DNA of 64,000 nt, taken from contig NC_135998.1 of NCBI RefSeq assembly GCF_048128805.1, forward strand, positions 15,599,656-15,663,655. The letters run 5' to 3'. The first letter of the stretch is position 1; every line of letters starts with the position of its first letter. Both the position numbers and the translations under genes were made by a program. Below the pieces are notes generated by a model. That model searched no databases. It was not told where the DNA came from and worked only from the letters and a program-made list of their open reading frames with translations. The stretch is from Centroberyx gerrardi (Eukaryota; Chordata; Actinopteri; Beryciformes; Berycidae). Positions 34,630 to 57,201 of this stretch are shown piece by piece.

Positions 34630-34726
34630 AACAAATTTTATTTAGTTACATAGACAACGTTTCGATCCCAATGGGACCTTCGTCAGGGGATCGAAACGTT
34701 GTCTATGTAACTAAATAAAATTTGTT
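34630..34726 (-). repeat. Perfect 40-bp palindrome with a hammerhead-ribozyme-like core
   Basis: 34630-34669 and 34687-34726 are exact inverted repeats of 40 bases around a 17-base loop. On the minus strand the loop and inner arm read CTGACGA, then GGTCCC-ATT-GGGATC (a six-pair stem with one wobble), then GAAA, then CGTTGTC. This is the order CUGANGA, stem II, GAAA, very short stem III, UC of a type I hammerhead. Such minimal hammerheads are known from Penelope-like retroelements. No Penelope RT is visible nearby. Confidence 0.6.
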
Positions 34727-34739
34727 GGGAGCATTCAAC

Positions 34740-36360
34740 AAGAGTCGCGAGCCATTACTCTATAAACCAGATGCCTGTGATACAAACAGTTTGGCTCAGC
34801 ACCAAAAAAGTGGGATGTGCGTAAGGACTGTTTGAGGAAAAATTATCCTTAACATTACAACTGCTAAGAAGCATGTGATTCTTTATTTTGATTATGACAG
34901 GAATTCCTATGTAGCTTATGTTAACATGTTCATCTTGATGGCAAAATTTCATAATTGCAAAATTGACAAAATCTGTACCCTACTTTAAATTGTTTTTAAT
35001 TAAGATTAACATTCTCATTCTCAACAGTTTTCAAATGTCTTAAACCTTTGAGGTTGTCTGTCTTATTTTATTCTAGAATTTCATAATTAATTGTGTTTCC
35101 TTGTTCCTTCCTTTATTTTATTTTTCTCTACATGACGAGTAGACCATCATATGAAATTATAGATTTATTTTTATTTATAGATTTATATTTTGTGGCTTAA
35201 TACATTGGCTCCAAACTCTCCTGTAACAGGATTTGTAAACAGTAACTTGATAACACATCTTCTGCTGCCCAGACTTTTACCGTAACTTTATTACCTTGTG
35301 GTATTTAAATAATGTTAGTGGAATTAACCGATAACTGTGTCGCAGTGCTTCAGTGCATAGAATTGAATTGGCCATGGGTCTGTGCTTGTTTTGGTTGGTA
35401 AGGAGGCGCTATTTTTCTTCTGTGCAAAATGGCACACCTGCCTTGGTCAGTATTTTACAATATTTTTTTTTTTTATACTGTTGACGGGAGTTCTTCTGCC
35501 TTGTCGATACTTTTCCCAAGTTATTTGACCCGTCGTTGTATAGATTTTAAGCCTTGAAATCTCACTAGCTAGAGAGAAACCTACTGGCTGCCCCAGAATG
35601 GAAGAACGTGCGACGCATCGCAGAGGATTACGTTATCAAATTAAAAGTCCCCCGGAATACTACATCACAGTTGCCGCCTCCTGCGTTGTTCAGTCCGCTG
35701 GGGTCTGCTGTCGTTGCTAGGCTAACATTTATGGAGAGAATTTAGTATCAAATGTCAAAGAAAATTATTGAGAGAGCATCATTTTCCGTGCTCGCGTGGA
35801 TTTTACACATGGATTTTACCAGGCGCTGGAGTCTCCACTCGGCGCCTCCCCGCCTGCCATGTTTCCGTGGCGGCCCCAGGTTGCCGGGACAGCCCCCTGC
35901 TGCTGGCTCGGCGTCACTCTGGCATGGCGATGTAGCTCTGGGAAGGAGTCGAGAACACCAAGGTTCAAATATCCCCTGTGACCCAGCTCGCCTAGTTGCA
36001 TTAAAGTCGCCCGATCATACTTAACACGAGCCCTTACGTACCGCACATGAAAGGAAAGTAGAGACAACAACAAACAGAAAACTAGGTAAAGCTTGACTCG
36101 GAGAGCTCCGCAATGTCGCACACAGGGAAGCGCCATCTTGGTTCCTTAGGAAAACGTAACTTTCTTTTTTTCTGAAATTATCTGTTTATTCTGTTTTAAT
36201 GTTGCAATATTTTATATTGGGTGTATTGGCTGATATTTTCCACAGAAGGAAGAATAAAGCGCACACCTCGCTTGTCTCCTAGGCCGCGGTGCAGGAATCC
36301 AAAACCCTCAAAAAAATCAAGTAAAGGAAATAACAAGGTTCCGCACACGTGTCCTCTTTG
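34740..36360. other. Non-coding spacer
   Basis: No gene supported. 35790-36140 has overlapping short open frames on both strands without recognisable protein features; I treat them as chance. Confidence 0.4.
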
Positions 36361-36374
36361 CACGTTAAAATGTA

Positions 36375-36415
36375 TTGGTCGACGTTTCGGTACAGAGACC
36401 TTTCTCAAGACACTG
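36375..36415 (-). repeat. Degenerate hammerhead-like motif
   Basis: The minus strand reads GAGAAAGGTCTCTGTACCGAAACGTCGAC across this stretch in segments: a GGT...ACC stem then GAAACGTCGAC, which resembles the 3' half of Penelope-type hammerheads. The CUGANGA core is not intact. Weak. Confidence 0.3.
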
Positions 36416-36910
36416 TAAATGAAGCAGTATACACATCACCCTATATACAGTATATACACACATACATTCAATTCATTACATTCCATCAGTTGATATTTTC
36501 CACATACATGAATATTAACGTCACAAACGCTATGAACTGTGGGTAATTCCCTCAAGCAAAGTCTACAGAATTGCAGACTTGCTGAAAGTCTGCATAAAGG
36601 GCTCATTAAGTCCGCCAGAGAGCCCTCGCGCACTTACCGATTTCACAGTGGGACAGCCCTGAACCCTCGCGGACTTGTCAAGAACGCGCGTCAAAGTCTG
36701 TGAGTGCGGACATTGGGATTGGGCCAGAGCTTTTTTCAACTAGGAAAGTCAGTGGGGAAAAGAATTAAGCTGAAACCCCATTTGCCCAAGCTAGTCATCC
36801 TATTTCACCAATAGAATCCTTATTCCCTACATGATGCAATCAAGTACTGGTGGGAAAGTCCGACACTCAGGTCTCCCATGTGGGCTGCTAAACAGCGTTG
36901 CATTCATGTG

Positions 36911-37436
36911 ATTTTTATTTTTTGGAATATCAATCCCGGGAGAAAAACAAGCAACTACGGATGTCCTGCAGGTTAACATGCTAATTTAATGAACTCCCTT
37001 AAAAAAAAATTATTAGTTATGATGGTTAGTCTGGCTTACTACAAACGCAAAAGAAAGTATATGTGCATTGCAGAGTTTTCTTTAATACTGATGTGAGACT
37101 TGATTTTCCCACCCTCCAATAGCACATGAATGCTCGAACGCCTGCTTGGCTTCACCTCTCTCTTAGAGTATTTATGCTCCATCTCCGTGTCCAACTGAGG
37201 CAGCAATGGAGGCACCCGGGCCTGCCCAGGCCCAGGCCATGTGCTATTAGAGGGCGGGAAAATCATGTCTTGCGTCAGTCAGCATTAAAGAAAACTCTGC
37301 AATGCACATACACATTTCTTATGTGTTTGTAGTAAGCCAGACTATAACCATCATAACTAATATTTTTGCAAAGGAAGTTCTGAAGTTGTTGTTTTTTTTC
37401 CCGGGGTTGATATTCCAAAAAATAAATTTGTTATTT
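36911..37436. mobile_element. Foldback (long inverted repeat) element upstream of MYH gene 2
   Basis: The left arm (36911-37128) and right arm (37238-37436) are imperfect reverse complements. Matched landmarks include TTTTTTGGAATATCAA with TTGATATTCCAAAAAA, CTGGCTTACTACAAAC with GTTTGTAGTAAGCCAG, TGCATTGCAGAGTTTTCTTT with AAAGAAAACTCTGCAATGCA, and AATAGCACATG with CATGTGCTATT. The inner loop is about 110 bp. It carries no transposase. It is absent from the matching place upstream of gene 1. Confidence 0.85.
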
Positions 37437-37499
37437 ATTTTATAACATGTATGTTATTTATTTGCTATTTGTTACAAACCCCACCCCTTTTATGTGAAG

Positions 37500-37975
37500 G
37501 CGCTTCTAGCTGAATAGCAAAATCCTGGGTTGCCAGAGCAAGTTGATAGCCACTTTTATAAGGATTGACATTTTTGGTTTTGTGAAGCCAGCTTTTTGTG
37601 AAGCCAGCTTTCACAAAGACACCCTGACTATCTTGAACTGGCTTTGTGAGACAAGACTCTGGTCACGATGCAGACAATGAGAATGCATACAAACACCAGG
37701 TGTAAATGCAAATAGCACAATCAGATAGCATAGCATATCCAGACACAGATTGCATTTTAACAAAAGGTGCAAATGGGACCTTAGACTCACAAAATCAGCA
37801 TCAGAAATTCTTGTACCAAAAAAATATTGCGGCATTTGAACTTTCAGATTTAACTCTCAGATTTAACAACACTGTACACACAACTGCAAGTGAAAGGAAC
37901 GGGTGATGTTTTCAGCTAAAAACTTCCTGCTCTGGGCGTCCTGGTGGCTCAGCTGGCTAAGTCATATACCATATT
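37500..37975 (+). repeat. MYH gene 2 upstream block, distal part
   Basis: Paralogous to 6.40-6.82 kb before gene 1, up to the tRNA-type SINE at about 37930-37970, where an insertion breaks the alignment. No gene. Confidence 0.75.
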
Positions 37976-38540
37976 ATAATAATAATAATAATAATAATAA
38001 TAAACTTTTTTATAGCACCTTTCAAAACAATTGTTACAAAGTGCTTCACAATAAATAAAAGCATGGAATAAAAACAGTAGGAAAAAAAACAGAATAGAAA
38101 ATAAGCACAAATAAATGAAATGAAAATCATTATAAAAAATGACGACAGCACCAAGATCAATGGAGTAAAAACAGAGCTAAGAAACAAGGAATACAAGTAA
38201 AACACAAATAAGAATAAATCAAAATAAAAATCATAGTAAAAAAGCCTCTACATAAAAATGTGTTTTGAGGAGAAACTTAAAAGAAGACAGAGTTTACTAG
38301 CCTGAGATTCTCAGGCAGGGCATTCCAAAGTTTAGGAGCCCTGACGGCAAATGCCCAGACCTTTAGATGCAAGCCGGCAGGTGGGAACGGTCAAAAGGGC
38401 CCTGCCTGAGGATCTCAGGCTGCGCTTTGTCTCATAGAGGTTCCCCAGTTTGGGAACCTCTGCCCTATGCGCCCCCTAGGGGGGGAACAGAGGAACTACA
38501 GGGGGGGCGCGACATGATAACACCCCCCCCCCCCACATTG
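37976..38540 (-). mobile_element. Retroposon 3' tail-like insert with (AAT)n
   Basis: Begins with an AAT run, then TTTTATAGCACCTTTCAAAA and AAGTGCTTCACA, the reverse complement of a fish retroposon 3' end. It continues through CAGGGCATTCCAAAGTTTAG and a GC-rich part to a C-run at 38521-38534. It splits the SINE inherited from the gene 1 flank. Confidence 0.55.
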
Positions 38541-38849
38541 CGTTCACATTGCGGAGCGGTTTCTGCTCAAAACGACATTATTTACTATGGAAGGGAGCGG
38601 ATTCTGCGCTCACCACCGACTCCGCGGCGGATCGCGGATTTTTCCGCCGCGGATAGTTGCGCAAAGAGTTGAAAATAGTTCAACTTGAGCAGATAAGATC
38701 TGCGCGGAATGCATCACTACAATCCAGCGCTTCTTTGGTTGCCTGGCAACAAACTGAGCGCTCTGCTCACCTCCGCTTCATTTCTGCCACTTTTTACAAA
38801 GCGAGGCGGGTCGCGGATTTCAGGCGGAAACTGCTCCGCAATATGAACG
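38541..38849. mobile_element. TIR MITE, probably hAT-like
   Basis: The left end CGTTCACATTGCGGAGCGG and the right end CCGCAATATGAACG are inverted repeats continuing for about 25 bases with three mismatches. The interior is rich in CGCGGAT words. No clear target duplication was found, so the superfamily is uncertain. Confidence 0.65.
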
Positions 38850-38869
38850 CAGAAAATGAAAATGTTCCT

Positions 38870-39190
38870 GTAATGCTGAATTATTATTTTTTTTTATCTT
38901 CCTTGTGAAATGATTGAAGAATATTACTAGGAAAATACTTTAAAAATACATTTCATATTCTTCTTTTTTTACTAAAAACAATTTACGCAATTTGCAGAAA
39001 AGGATAATTAAAATAATTAGTGTCATTCGTATGCTTTCAATAGAACTGCTAATTTACTGATAGGACAGAGTGTGTCAAAAGGCCTTAAATAATAGTTACT
39101 TATTCTTATTTAAAGTAAGCATTATCCCAAATTCAGAAGGTGGCTTCATTAGGCTACTTGAAACCTGAAACATAAAAAGATTTATGTGCA
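38870..39190 (+). repeat. MYH gene 2 upstream block, proximal part
   Basis: Resumes paralogy with 7.09-7.37 kb before gene 1 (TAATGCTGAA, then AAAATACTTTAAAAATACAT). Confidence 0.8.
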
Positions 39191-39319
39191 AGGAACAAGT
39201 GTTTCAACTGATATATGCCTTGGCTGTCTTCACCACATTTGGTGTGTTACCCATTTAACTTCTGCTATGCTGGCAAAACAAATCCAATAAAAGCAGTCCA
39301 AGAGGAGCCTGTGTGTGTG
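39191..39319 (+). promoter_or_regulatory. Core promoter region of MYH gene 2
   Basis: TATA-like AATAAAA at 39286-39292; E-box matches at 39196-39201 and 39205-39210. Nearly identical to the gene 1 promoter, so the two genes are probably controlled alike. Confidence 0.5.
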
Positions 39320-39494
39320 TGGTAGAAGACCTGTGAAGTTCCAGCTTGTGGTGAGATTCTCTACAATGCTTTATACAATATGATTTGTTCCACTTTTGTG
39401 AAATGAGTTTACAGTATAATGTGTAGGAATTGCAAAAAATTATTAAACAATGAATCCATGCTATTTTTTTCTAAATATAACATGTTTTCAACAG

Positions 39495-39537
39495 GATTGT
39501 GGAATATACTTTACTTTTGACTGAGATAAAGGGTCAG
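39495..39537 (+). other. Untranslated leader exon 2 of MYH gene 2
   Basis: A 43-base segment between TTCAACAG and GTAAGA, matching 7684-7726 in gene 1. Leader exon 1 ends at 39350. Confidence 0.7.
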
Positions 39538-39832
39538 GTAAGAACAACTTATTTTTTTAATATATACTATATACAAATATTTTTATGCTAGTCCTAGTTG
39601 ATTTTCATCCATTTTGGACAAAATTCAGTCATAGGCTACATTTGACTACAAATGAGCTAATCAGCTATGTTGAAGACCAACTTGATAATGCATGGACATG
39701 GTATAGTGTGGATGTATTTACTTGTTTAGATGAATTGTATTAGGTGATGAGGTGATGGTCCACCACATGAACTTGGCACATGGGTCTGATTATACTTTAT
39801 TTGGAATTACCACACAGAAGTAAGTCGCCACC

Positions 39833-50900
<11,068 letters not shown>

Positions 50901-50963
50901 AACACACTAAGTCTGTTTCTCGTCATAATATGATGGGTATATCAAGGACACTTTTTATTGTTC

Positions 50964-50969
50964 AATAAA
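50964..50969 (+). terminator. Poly(A) signal of MYH gene 2
   Basis: AATAAA 63 bases after the TAA stop; homologous to the gene 1 signal. Confidence 0.8.
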
Positions 50970-50989
50970 TGTTCATAAAAGTTTACTTT

Positions 50990-51625
50990 CAATCACTCTT
51001 TCATTTTTATGTCATTTTTTCCTTAAGATGTAGTAAGAATGAGTTTTGGATCGTTGTTGTTGATACACAAACAAACTTAGGAAATCAGTGGTAAAAGCAC
51101 AGATAAGCAGCCTTTACAGTTCATAGCATGATTTATCTATATGATTTACAGCCACATCTTGTGACGTCTTATGACTTATGACTGATTCATAAATACAGCA
51201 GGCCAATCGAAGTGATGTTGTGTTGGGTATTCTACCACCCTGCAGTTTGAAACCGCAGACAAATGAGACTAATACCATTAGGATGAGAATATACACTTGC
51301 ATCTTAACTTGACAAGATTATAAAATTAAGTGCCAAAACAGGTTGTAACTGGCATTAAAAATAGAGTAGTGAATCTATTTCAAATGGTTGTAGCTTTTTA
51401 CGTATGTGTGTTGACACTTCATTGATATGTTAGTCTATCATTTACCTTACAACATGTTTACACGCAAAGTATGTCTTTATTAATATAAAGATAGAAAAAA
51501 ACAGTAAAAAATCATTTGATCTGCAACAGTAATTGTTTTGCTTTCATTATATCTACTGAACTGAATGGACAGAATGATCAAAAGGGCAGAAATCATGTCC
51601 TTCATTAACACACACAGTAGAGAGA
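50990..51625 (+). repeat. MYH gene 2 3' flanking block
   Basis: Paralogous to 19.32-20.05 kb (gene 1) with some internal deletions. It ends at AGAGAGAATTCC, where an L1-like fragment begins. No gene. Confidence 0.75.
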
Positions 51626-53545
51626 ATTCCGATTTAATTAGTGAGGACCAGACGGGGTTTATGAGAGGTCGACAGACTCAAGATAATATAAGGTGGAATT
51701 TACATATTATAGAACATATCCAAACTAAAAGAATTAGTGCAGTGCTGGTTCAAAGCAGAGAAGGCATTTGACTGTCGGTTGGACCTTTCTGTATCGAGTG
51801 CTGGAGAGATTTGGAGTCCAGAAAGAATCGATTCAATATATTCAAATGCTATATCAATCCCAATGGCTAGGATTAATATTAATGGCCGTTTAACTGAGAG
51901 CTTCTCCCTGGAACGCGGTACACGACAATGATACTGCCTTAGCCCCGCCCTCTTCACTGTGTTTATAGAACCTCTCGCACAAGCGATTAGACAGAGCCAA
52001 GATTTGAAAAGGGTAAATATAGGAAGTGAAGAGCACATTGTAGGACTCTATGCGGATGATATAATAACCTATCTAAAGGAACCAGATACCTCCTTTCCTT
52101 ATCTAATGTCAACTCTTGAACAATTTGGCCATTATTCAGGATACAAACTAAACATTATGAAAACACAGATCCTTTCTCTTAATTACTTTCCAAGCCAAGA
52201 CTTAAAAGAAAAATATAGTGTTATATGGAATACAAAATCAATTAAATATCTTGGAGTAACTATAACAAAACATGAATGAATGAAATGAATGTACTGCCCA
52301 AGGCTGTTGTACATATTTCAATCTATCCCAGTTATGATCGCAGAAAAACAATATATAGCCTGGGACAAATTGATATCCAGGTTAAATTTAGGCTGGCAAA
52401 AAACCAAGGGTCAGATATAAAACACGTCAAGGGAGGAATGTCTTTGCCAAACCTGAGGGAATACTTCTATGCAGCCCAGATGAGATATAGTATGCTGGTG
52501 TTGCCCAAAATATCAGGCAAGATGGAAAAGTAGAAGAAGTAAACACAAAACCATACCTAATTCAGGCATTGTTGGGAGATAGAGAAATTAAACCAATCCT
52601 GAAGAATAAAAATTACTAAGCAAACTTTAGAGATCTGGGGTATAATAGTAAAACAATACAACTTAGAAAGATACATCAAACTGCTGAACTGGTTTGCTCT
52701 GGACCCCAAATTCAAACCAGGGACTAATGATGCCAGATTCCAACAATGGTTGACCAGGGGTATGAAAGCCTCATGCACACTTATTGAAGATGGAGAACTT
52801 GAGAGTTTTGAAGAACTGAAGAAGCATTGTGGTCTTGAAAACAAAGATTTATTTAGGTATTTACTAGTCAAGGATTTCTACAAAAAGGAGAAATTAGGCT
52901 AAGGAGGGTAATATGGTGATTGATGTATTAATTAAAGCATATAAACAGATTAAAGAATCATTTCAAAACTGTATTGGGGTTACAGAATCGCAGAGGTAAC
53001 ACTGCCCTATACATAAAAGCAAAGTGGGAATCAGAACTGAATGTGGAATTATCAGAGGATGATTGACATCATGTGCATAACGCAGCAAACTACAACTACA
53101 TCGAAAAAATGGAGAGAATTTGGTTGGAAAACATAATTCAGTTTTTTATTACACCCCACATCAAAAGCAAACAGCTCTTGACACAACAGCAATGCTGAAA
53201 AGATCAAGGTTTTCTGGGATAAGATATGCTCAGCTTTGAGAGAGATCTTAGGATACGAAATCTCCAATGACTGTAAGATACTATACCTTGGTGTAATATC
53301 AGAGGATGTGGTATTAAAATGTGACTGGTACCTTTGTAAGATTTTACTTGCTGCTGGCAAGAAAGCAATCACCAGAAACTGGTACAAAACTGAAGCCCCA
53401 GGACTCGAACAATGGATGGACATTGTAGGGGAAATATTTACAAGGACTAAGGAAGATGTATTCCATAGAAAATGGGACAAATGGATGATCTACATCACAA
53501 ACAAAGAGGACACTGCCAACTCCGATATGAAAAAAAACCACACAC
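51626..53545 (+). mobile_element. L1-like LINE reverse transcriptase fragment
   Basis: Starts inside the RT with DLISEDQTGFMRGRQTQDN (near 51620), passes EKAFD, FTVFIEPLAQAIRQSQDL (near 51960), VGLYADDIITYL (near 52045) and IKYLGVTITKH (52270), then GGMSLPNLREYF (near 52440) and a C-terminal APGLEQWMDIVGEIFTRTKE (near 53400). The order is that of fish L1-type elements. Frame breaks occur near 51770, 52275, 52535 and after 53200. The YADD motif is kept but the element is truncated at both ends. Confidence 0.8.
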
Positions 53546-53642
53546 ACTGTGTTCATTGTTATCTTTTGTACGATAATAAGTGACAAAACCACGCTTTATT
53601 GTTAAGAGACAATTCAAGCATTTCAGTGAGCAACCATTCTTA

Positions 53643-54303
53643 CATAATGCATGGGAATGCTTTAAATAATTTGTTATCACTATATGTGATAAGCATGCTC
53701 CTACTAAAAGGTTTAGAGTCAGTAGAAGAGATAACCAATGGTTCTCTGATGAAATCGCCTCTTTACTCCGGCTTATGCAGCTTGGGCAAAGGCCAGGAGA
53801 TCCGATACTCCACCTGACTTGACTTTCTTCAGGGCACTAAGAAATAAGTGGACCACGCGAATCAGAATGTTCTTCTTCTACTTAAGGGTAGAGACCTCTC
53901 TGATGTTAATAATTATCGCCCTATTTCTAAATTACCTGTCATGCTTTAAGTATTTGAATCATTAGTGATTGCACAGCTGAAGCAGTTCTTAATGGAAAAC
54001 AATATTCTTAATGAATTTCAGTCTAGCGTTAGATTGGGGCACAATACAGTCACAGCAATGACGCTTGCTACCAATGACATCATTAGTTCCCTTGATAAGA
54101 AGCAACATTGTGTAGCATTGTTTGTTGACTTATCTAAGGCTTTTGACTCAATAGATCATGAATTACTCTTACAGAGACTATATCTACTAATTACATTGGA
54201 TTCAGTCAGGAAGCATTAGGCTGGTTCTGGAATTATCTGACAGACAGAATGCAATGCGTCTATGCTGAGAAACACAAATCTGAATTTCTAGAGATCACTA
54301 TAG
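53643..54303 (+). mobile_element. Rex1-like LINE fragment, second copy
   Basis: Nearly the same sequence as 22.12-23.13 kb: it starts at ATAATGCATGGGAATGC and has RT motifs RPISKLPV and LFVDLSKAFDSIDHELLLQR. It has an internal deletion near 53865. It stops at AGAGATCACTA, where the ISL2EU element begins, and no downstream half is found in the window. Confidence 0.75.
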
Positions 54304-54472
54304 ATAGTATTCGATCAGCGTCATCACGGTCGCCGCGGCCATATTGTTGACATACCGCTGCAGCTGTCAAAAGTAACAAGTGACAGCCTAGGTGACAGCA
54401 GCGCTAGGAGGACGCTAGCCACCGTTAGCCTATTACCGTTTTTACTGCGTTAGGATCTATTGCACAACAGCG

Positions 54473-56841
54473 ATGGTGTCCTGTGTAATACACGGCTATA
54501 CTAATAACAGCAATAAAACCCCCGGAGTTAGTTTTTATGCCATCCCTACTGTCCGCAGACGTGAAGGGAAAGAGACTGAGGATCTAAGCCAGCGCAGGAG
54601 AGACCTGTGGCTAGCTAGGATAAACAGGCGAAACTTTCAGCCAACTCCTCACAGCAAAGTCTGTTCACATCATTTTACCACAGGTAGACATTAACGTTAG
54701 CTAAGGGAAGAAGACTTTGTAAGATCAATTGATTGGTCATGATTGATCTATTAAGTTAACAGTGAACCTGAGCCTGTGTGGTTTACCTGCTTCTCTAGCT
54801 CCTCCTCCTACTTCTCCTTCTCTGAGTTTTGTACCTTACGGCAGATCGCAAACCAACTTTTTTAGGTGCATAGCGCCACCTACTGTACCCGAGTGTGTAG
54901 TATCATGACAACATATAACTTCCATAACTGTTAAAATATAATTAAAATTCTATTTAGTAAACCTGGATCTTAAAGAAAACTAATGAGATCCCCTTCCTTC
55001 CAATCTCACCTACCTTACCACAAATTCTGTACCTTTCCATAGTAAATTTACTACATGTAATAGTACACATTCTACATTTTACTATTACATTCCTCGCATT
55101 TATCTGAAGCACTCTTGTCTATAATAAACAAAGTGGACTTTTGCCATAATTCCATCACTGGCATGTCTAATTGATCCTCTCCAGCTCTCACCTTCTTGAT
55201 CTCTTTCTTTCTCTCCATCTCTCCATCCCTCCATCCTGTGGAAGCCCCTTTCTGCCACCTATTTAAAAAAATCCGGCACATAACTTTTGCATGCTTTTGT
55301 TATGCGCCAAGTATTATTTTCACTATATGACTTAGTAATTATGAGAAGCTTTCTCATTATTTATGACTTAGTGTCTCGTAAATATGAGAAAGTTTCTCAT
55401 AATTATGAAATACTAAGTTCTAATATTGAGAAATCACTTGATGAAAAAAGAAGATAGGCTATGTGCCAGATTTTTTTAACAGGTGGTGGAAATGGGCTTC
55501 CACCTCCCCTCTCTATCTCTCTTATTTGTTCTCCAAAGCCTCCCCCCGTTTCTGACAGAGCACTTTCTTTTAGGCAAGCCATCATACCTACATGACAGCA
55601 CTCATCCTGACTGGGCCCCCTCACTGAAGCTGGCAGGAGAGACAGGAAAGACAGGAGAGACTGATAGAGGAAAACATATCAGATCAGGGAAGGCAAGAGT
55701 AATGGCCAGGTACAACAGGGTGCAGCAGCGTAGAACACAGAAAATGGTGGCAAGCACAGAGAATGTGGCACAGGAGCAAGACAGTTCAGGGATGGATACT
55801 ACTGAGGCTGTTATGGATGCTGTTGAAACTGTTGAGGAGGACACATGCACATCTGAAGTGTGCTCTAAAACAAAAGTTGATTATCAGAGACTGCTTACTG
55901 AGAATATTGCACTCAAATATCAGCTAGACAGTGAAAAGATAACCATGGACACACTCAGAGACAATGAGAAGAAAGTCAGATATTACACTGGTTTACCCAG
56001 TTTTGCTACGTTAATGGTGCTCTTTCATTTCATTGAAGGCTTCCTCACTGACAGCGTTAAAACTTCACTCGACAAGTTTCAAAAACTTGTATTGGTACTG
56101 ATGAGACTCCGTCACAACTTCCCCGAACAGGATCTTGCCTACAGATTTGGCATTTCACAGTCTACAGTGTCCAAAACCTTCGTTTGTGTTATACATGTTT
56201 TGTACGTGAGGCTTAAGAAGTTCATTTTTTGGCCAAGGAGAGAAGAGCTTTGGAAGTCTATGCCAATGACCTTTCGACAACATTTTGGGCCTAAGGTTAC
56301 AGTAATAATCGATTGTTTCGAAATTTTTATCGAGAGGCCTTCAAATTTGACAGCACGCAGTCTCACTTGGTCTTCATATAAACACCATAACACTATTAAG
56401 TACCTTATAGGCATCACACCTCAGGGATCGATTTCTTTCCTTTCTAAGGCATGGGGAGGGTGCACTACTGATAAATATATCACAGAAAATTCAGGCTTAC
56501 TAGAGCTGCTTACCCCAGGTGATTTCATCTTGGCAGACAGAGGCTTTGACATACAGGACAGTGTAGGCTTAAAATGTGCACAAGTTGTAACACCCAGTTT
56601 TACTCGAGGAAAGTTACAGCTGTCTGCTCTTGAAGTTGAGGCCACCCGCAAAATTGCACATGTCCGCATACATGTTGAAAGAGTGATCGGACTGGTGCGT
56701 AATAAATATGTGATACTGTCAGAGAAGATACCAATCTCCTACTTGGTGACATCAGGATCTGAGACAGCAACTATCGATAAGATAACAACAGTGTGTTGCT
56801 GCCTAACCAACATGTGCACTTCTGTCGTACCTTCAGACTAA
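54473..56841 (+). CDS. ISL2EU transposase: THAP zinc finger plus DDE domain, two exons
   Basis: Cuts and moves the ISL2EU element; expected in the nucleus. Exon 1 is 54473-54683 (70 codons plus one base, ATG after ACAACAGCG); exon 2 is 55574-56841. The GTAGAC donor and TTTCTTTTAG acceptor join them in phase 1, rebuilding a Gly codon so that VCSHHF is followed by GKPSYLHD and DWAPSLKL, the normal C-terminal half of a THAP domain. The joined product is 492 residues: THAP (1 to about 95), a Glu-rich linker and short coiled coil (about 165-205), helix-turn-helix ([10 protein letters not shown], about 261-270), and a DDE domain with Asp317 (IIDCFEIF), Asp392 (ILADRGFD) and Glu439 (IHVERVIG). The C-terminal CCCLTNM is also typical. 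One defect: the second THAP zinc ligand is Tyr9 rather than Cys. The DDE frame is otherwise fully open. Confidence 0.88.
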
Positions 56842-56922
56842 ATGTAGGGTTGTAAAACAGGGGTTGATACTGCATGTGTAGTGTGACCTTAACATGAAAG
56901 ACCTTAATCACAAGAAGAGAGA

Positions 56923-57183
56923 ATTCAGTATGGAATTAGAAAAAGATGTGTATTTTCAATGTACATTTAAGGCAGATTTCAGGCCAGATCTGAGAAATTA
57001 CACTTAATAGATTTAACTGAGTTTACTAAAACAAATTGTTACACTGTTTATGAAATCAAAAGTTCAGTATGGAATTAGAAAAAGATGTGTATTTTCAATG
57101 TATATTTAAGGCACATTTCAGGCAGGATCTGCAAAATGACACTTAATACATTTTAACAGTGAGTTCACTAAAACAAATTGTTT
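56923..57183 (+). repeat. Tandem duplication behind the transposase gene
   Basis: The words GTATGGAATTAGAAAAAGA, GTGTATTTTCAATGTA and TTTACTAAAACAAATTGTT occur twice at a spacing of about 139 bases. No protein frame spans it. Confidence 0.85.
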
Positions 57184-57201
57184 ATGACATTAAAAGTATA
57201 G

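Noticed and set aside
35752..36136. Possible small protein gene with overlapping frames on both strands
   Set aside because: No domain, no conserved splice context and no similarity I recognise; length is compatible with chance in GC-rich DNA.
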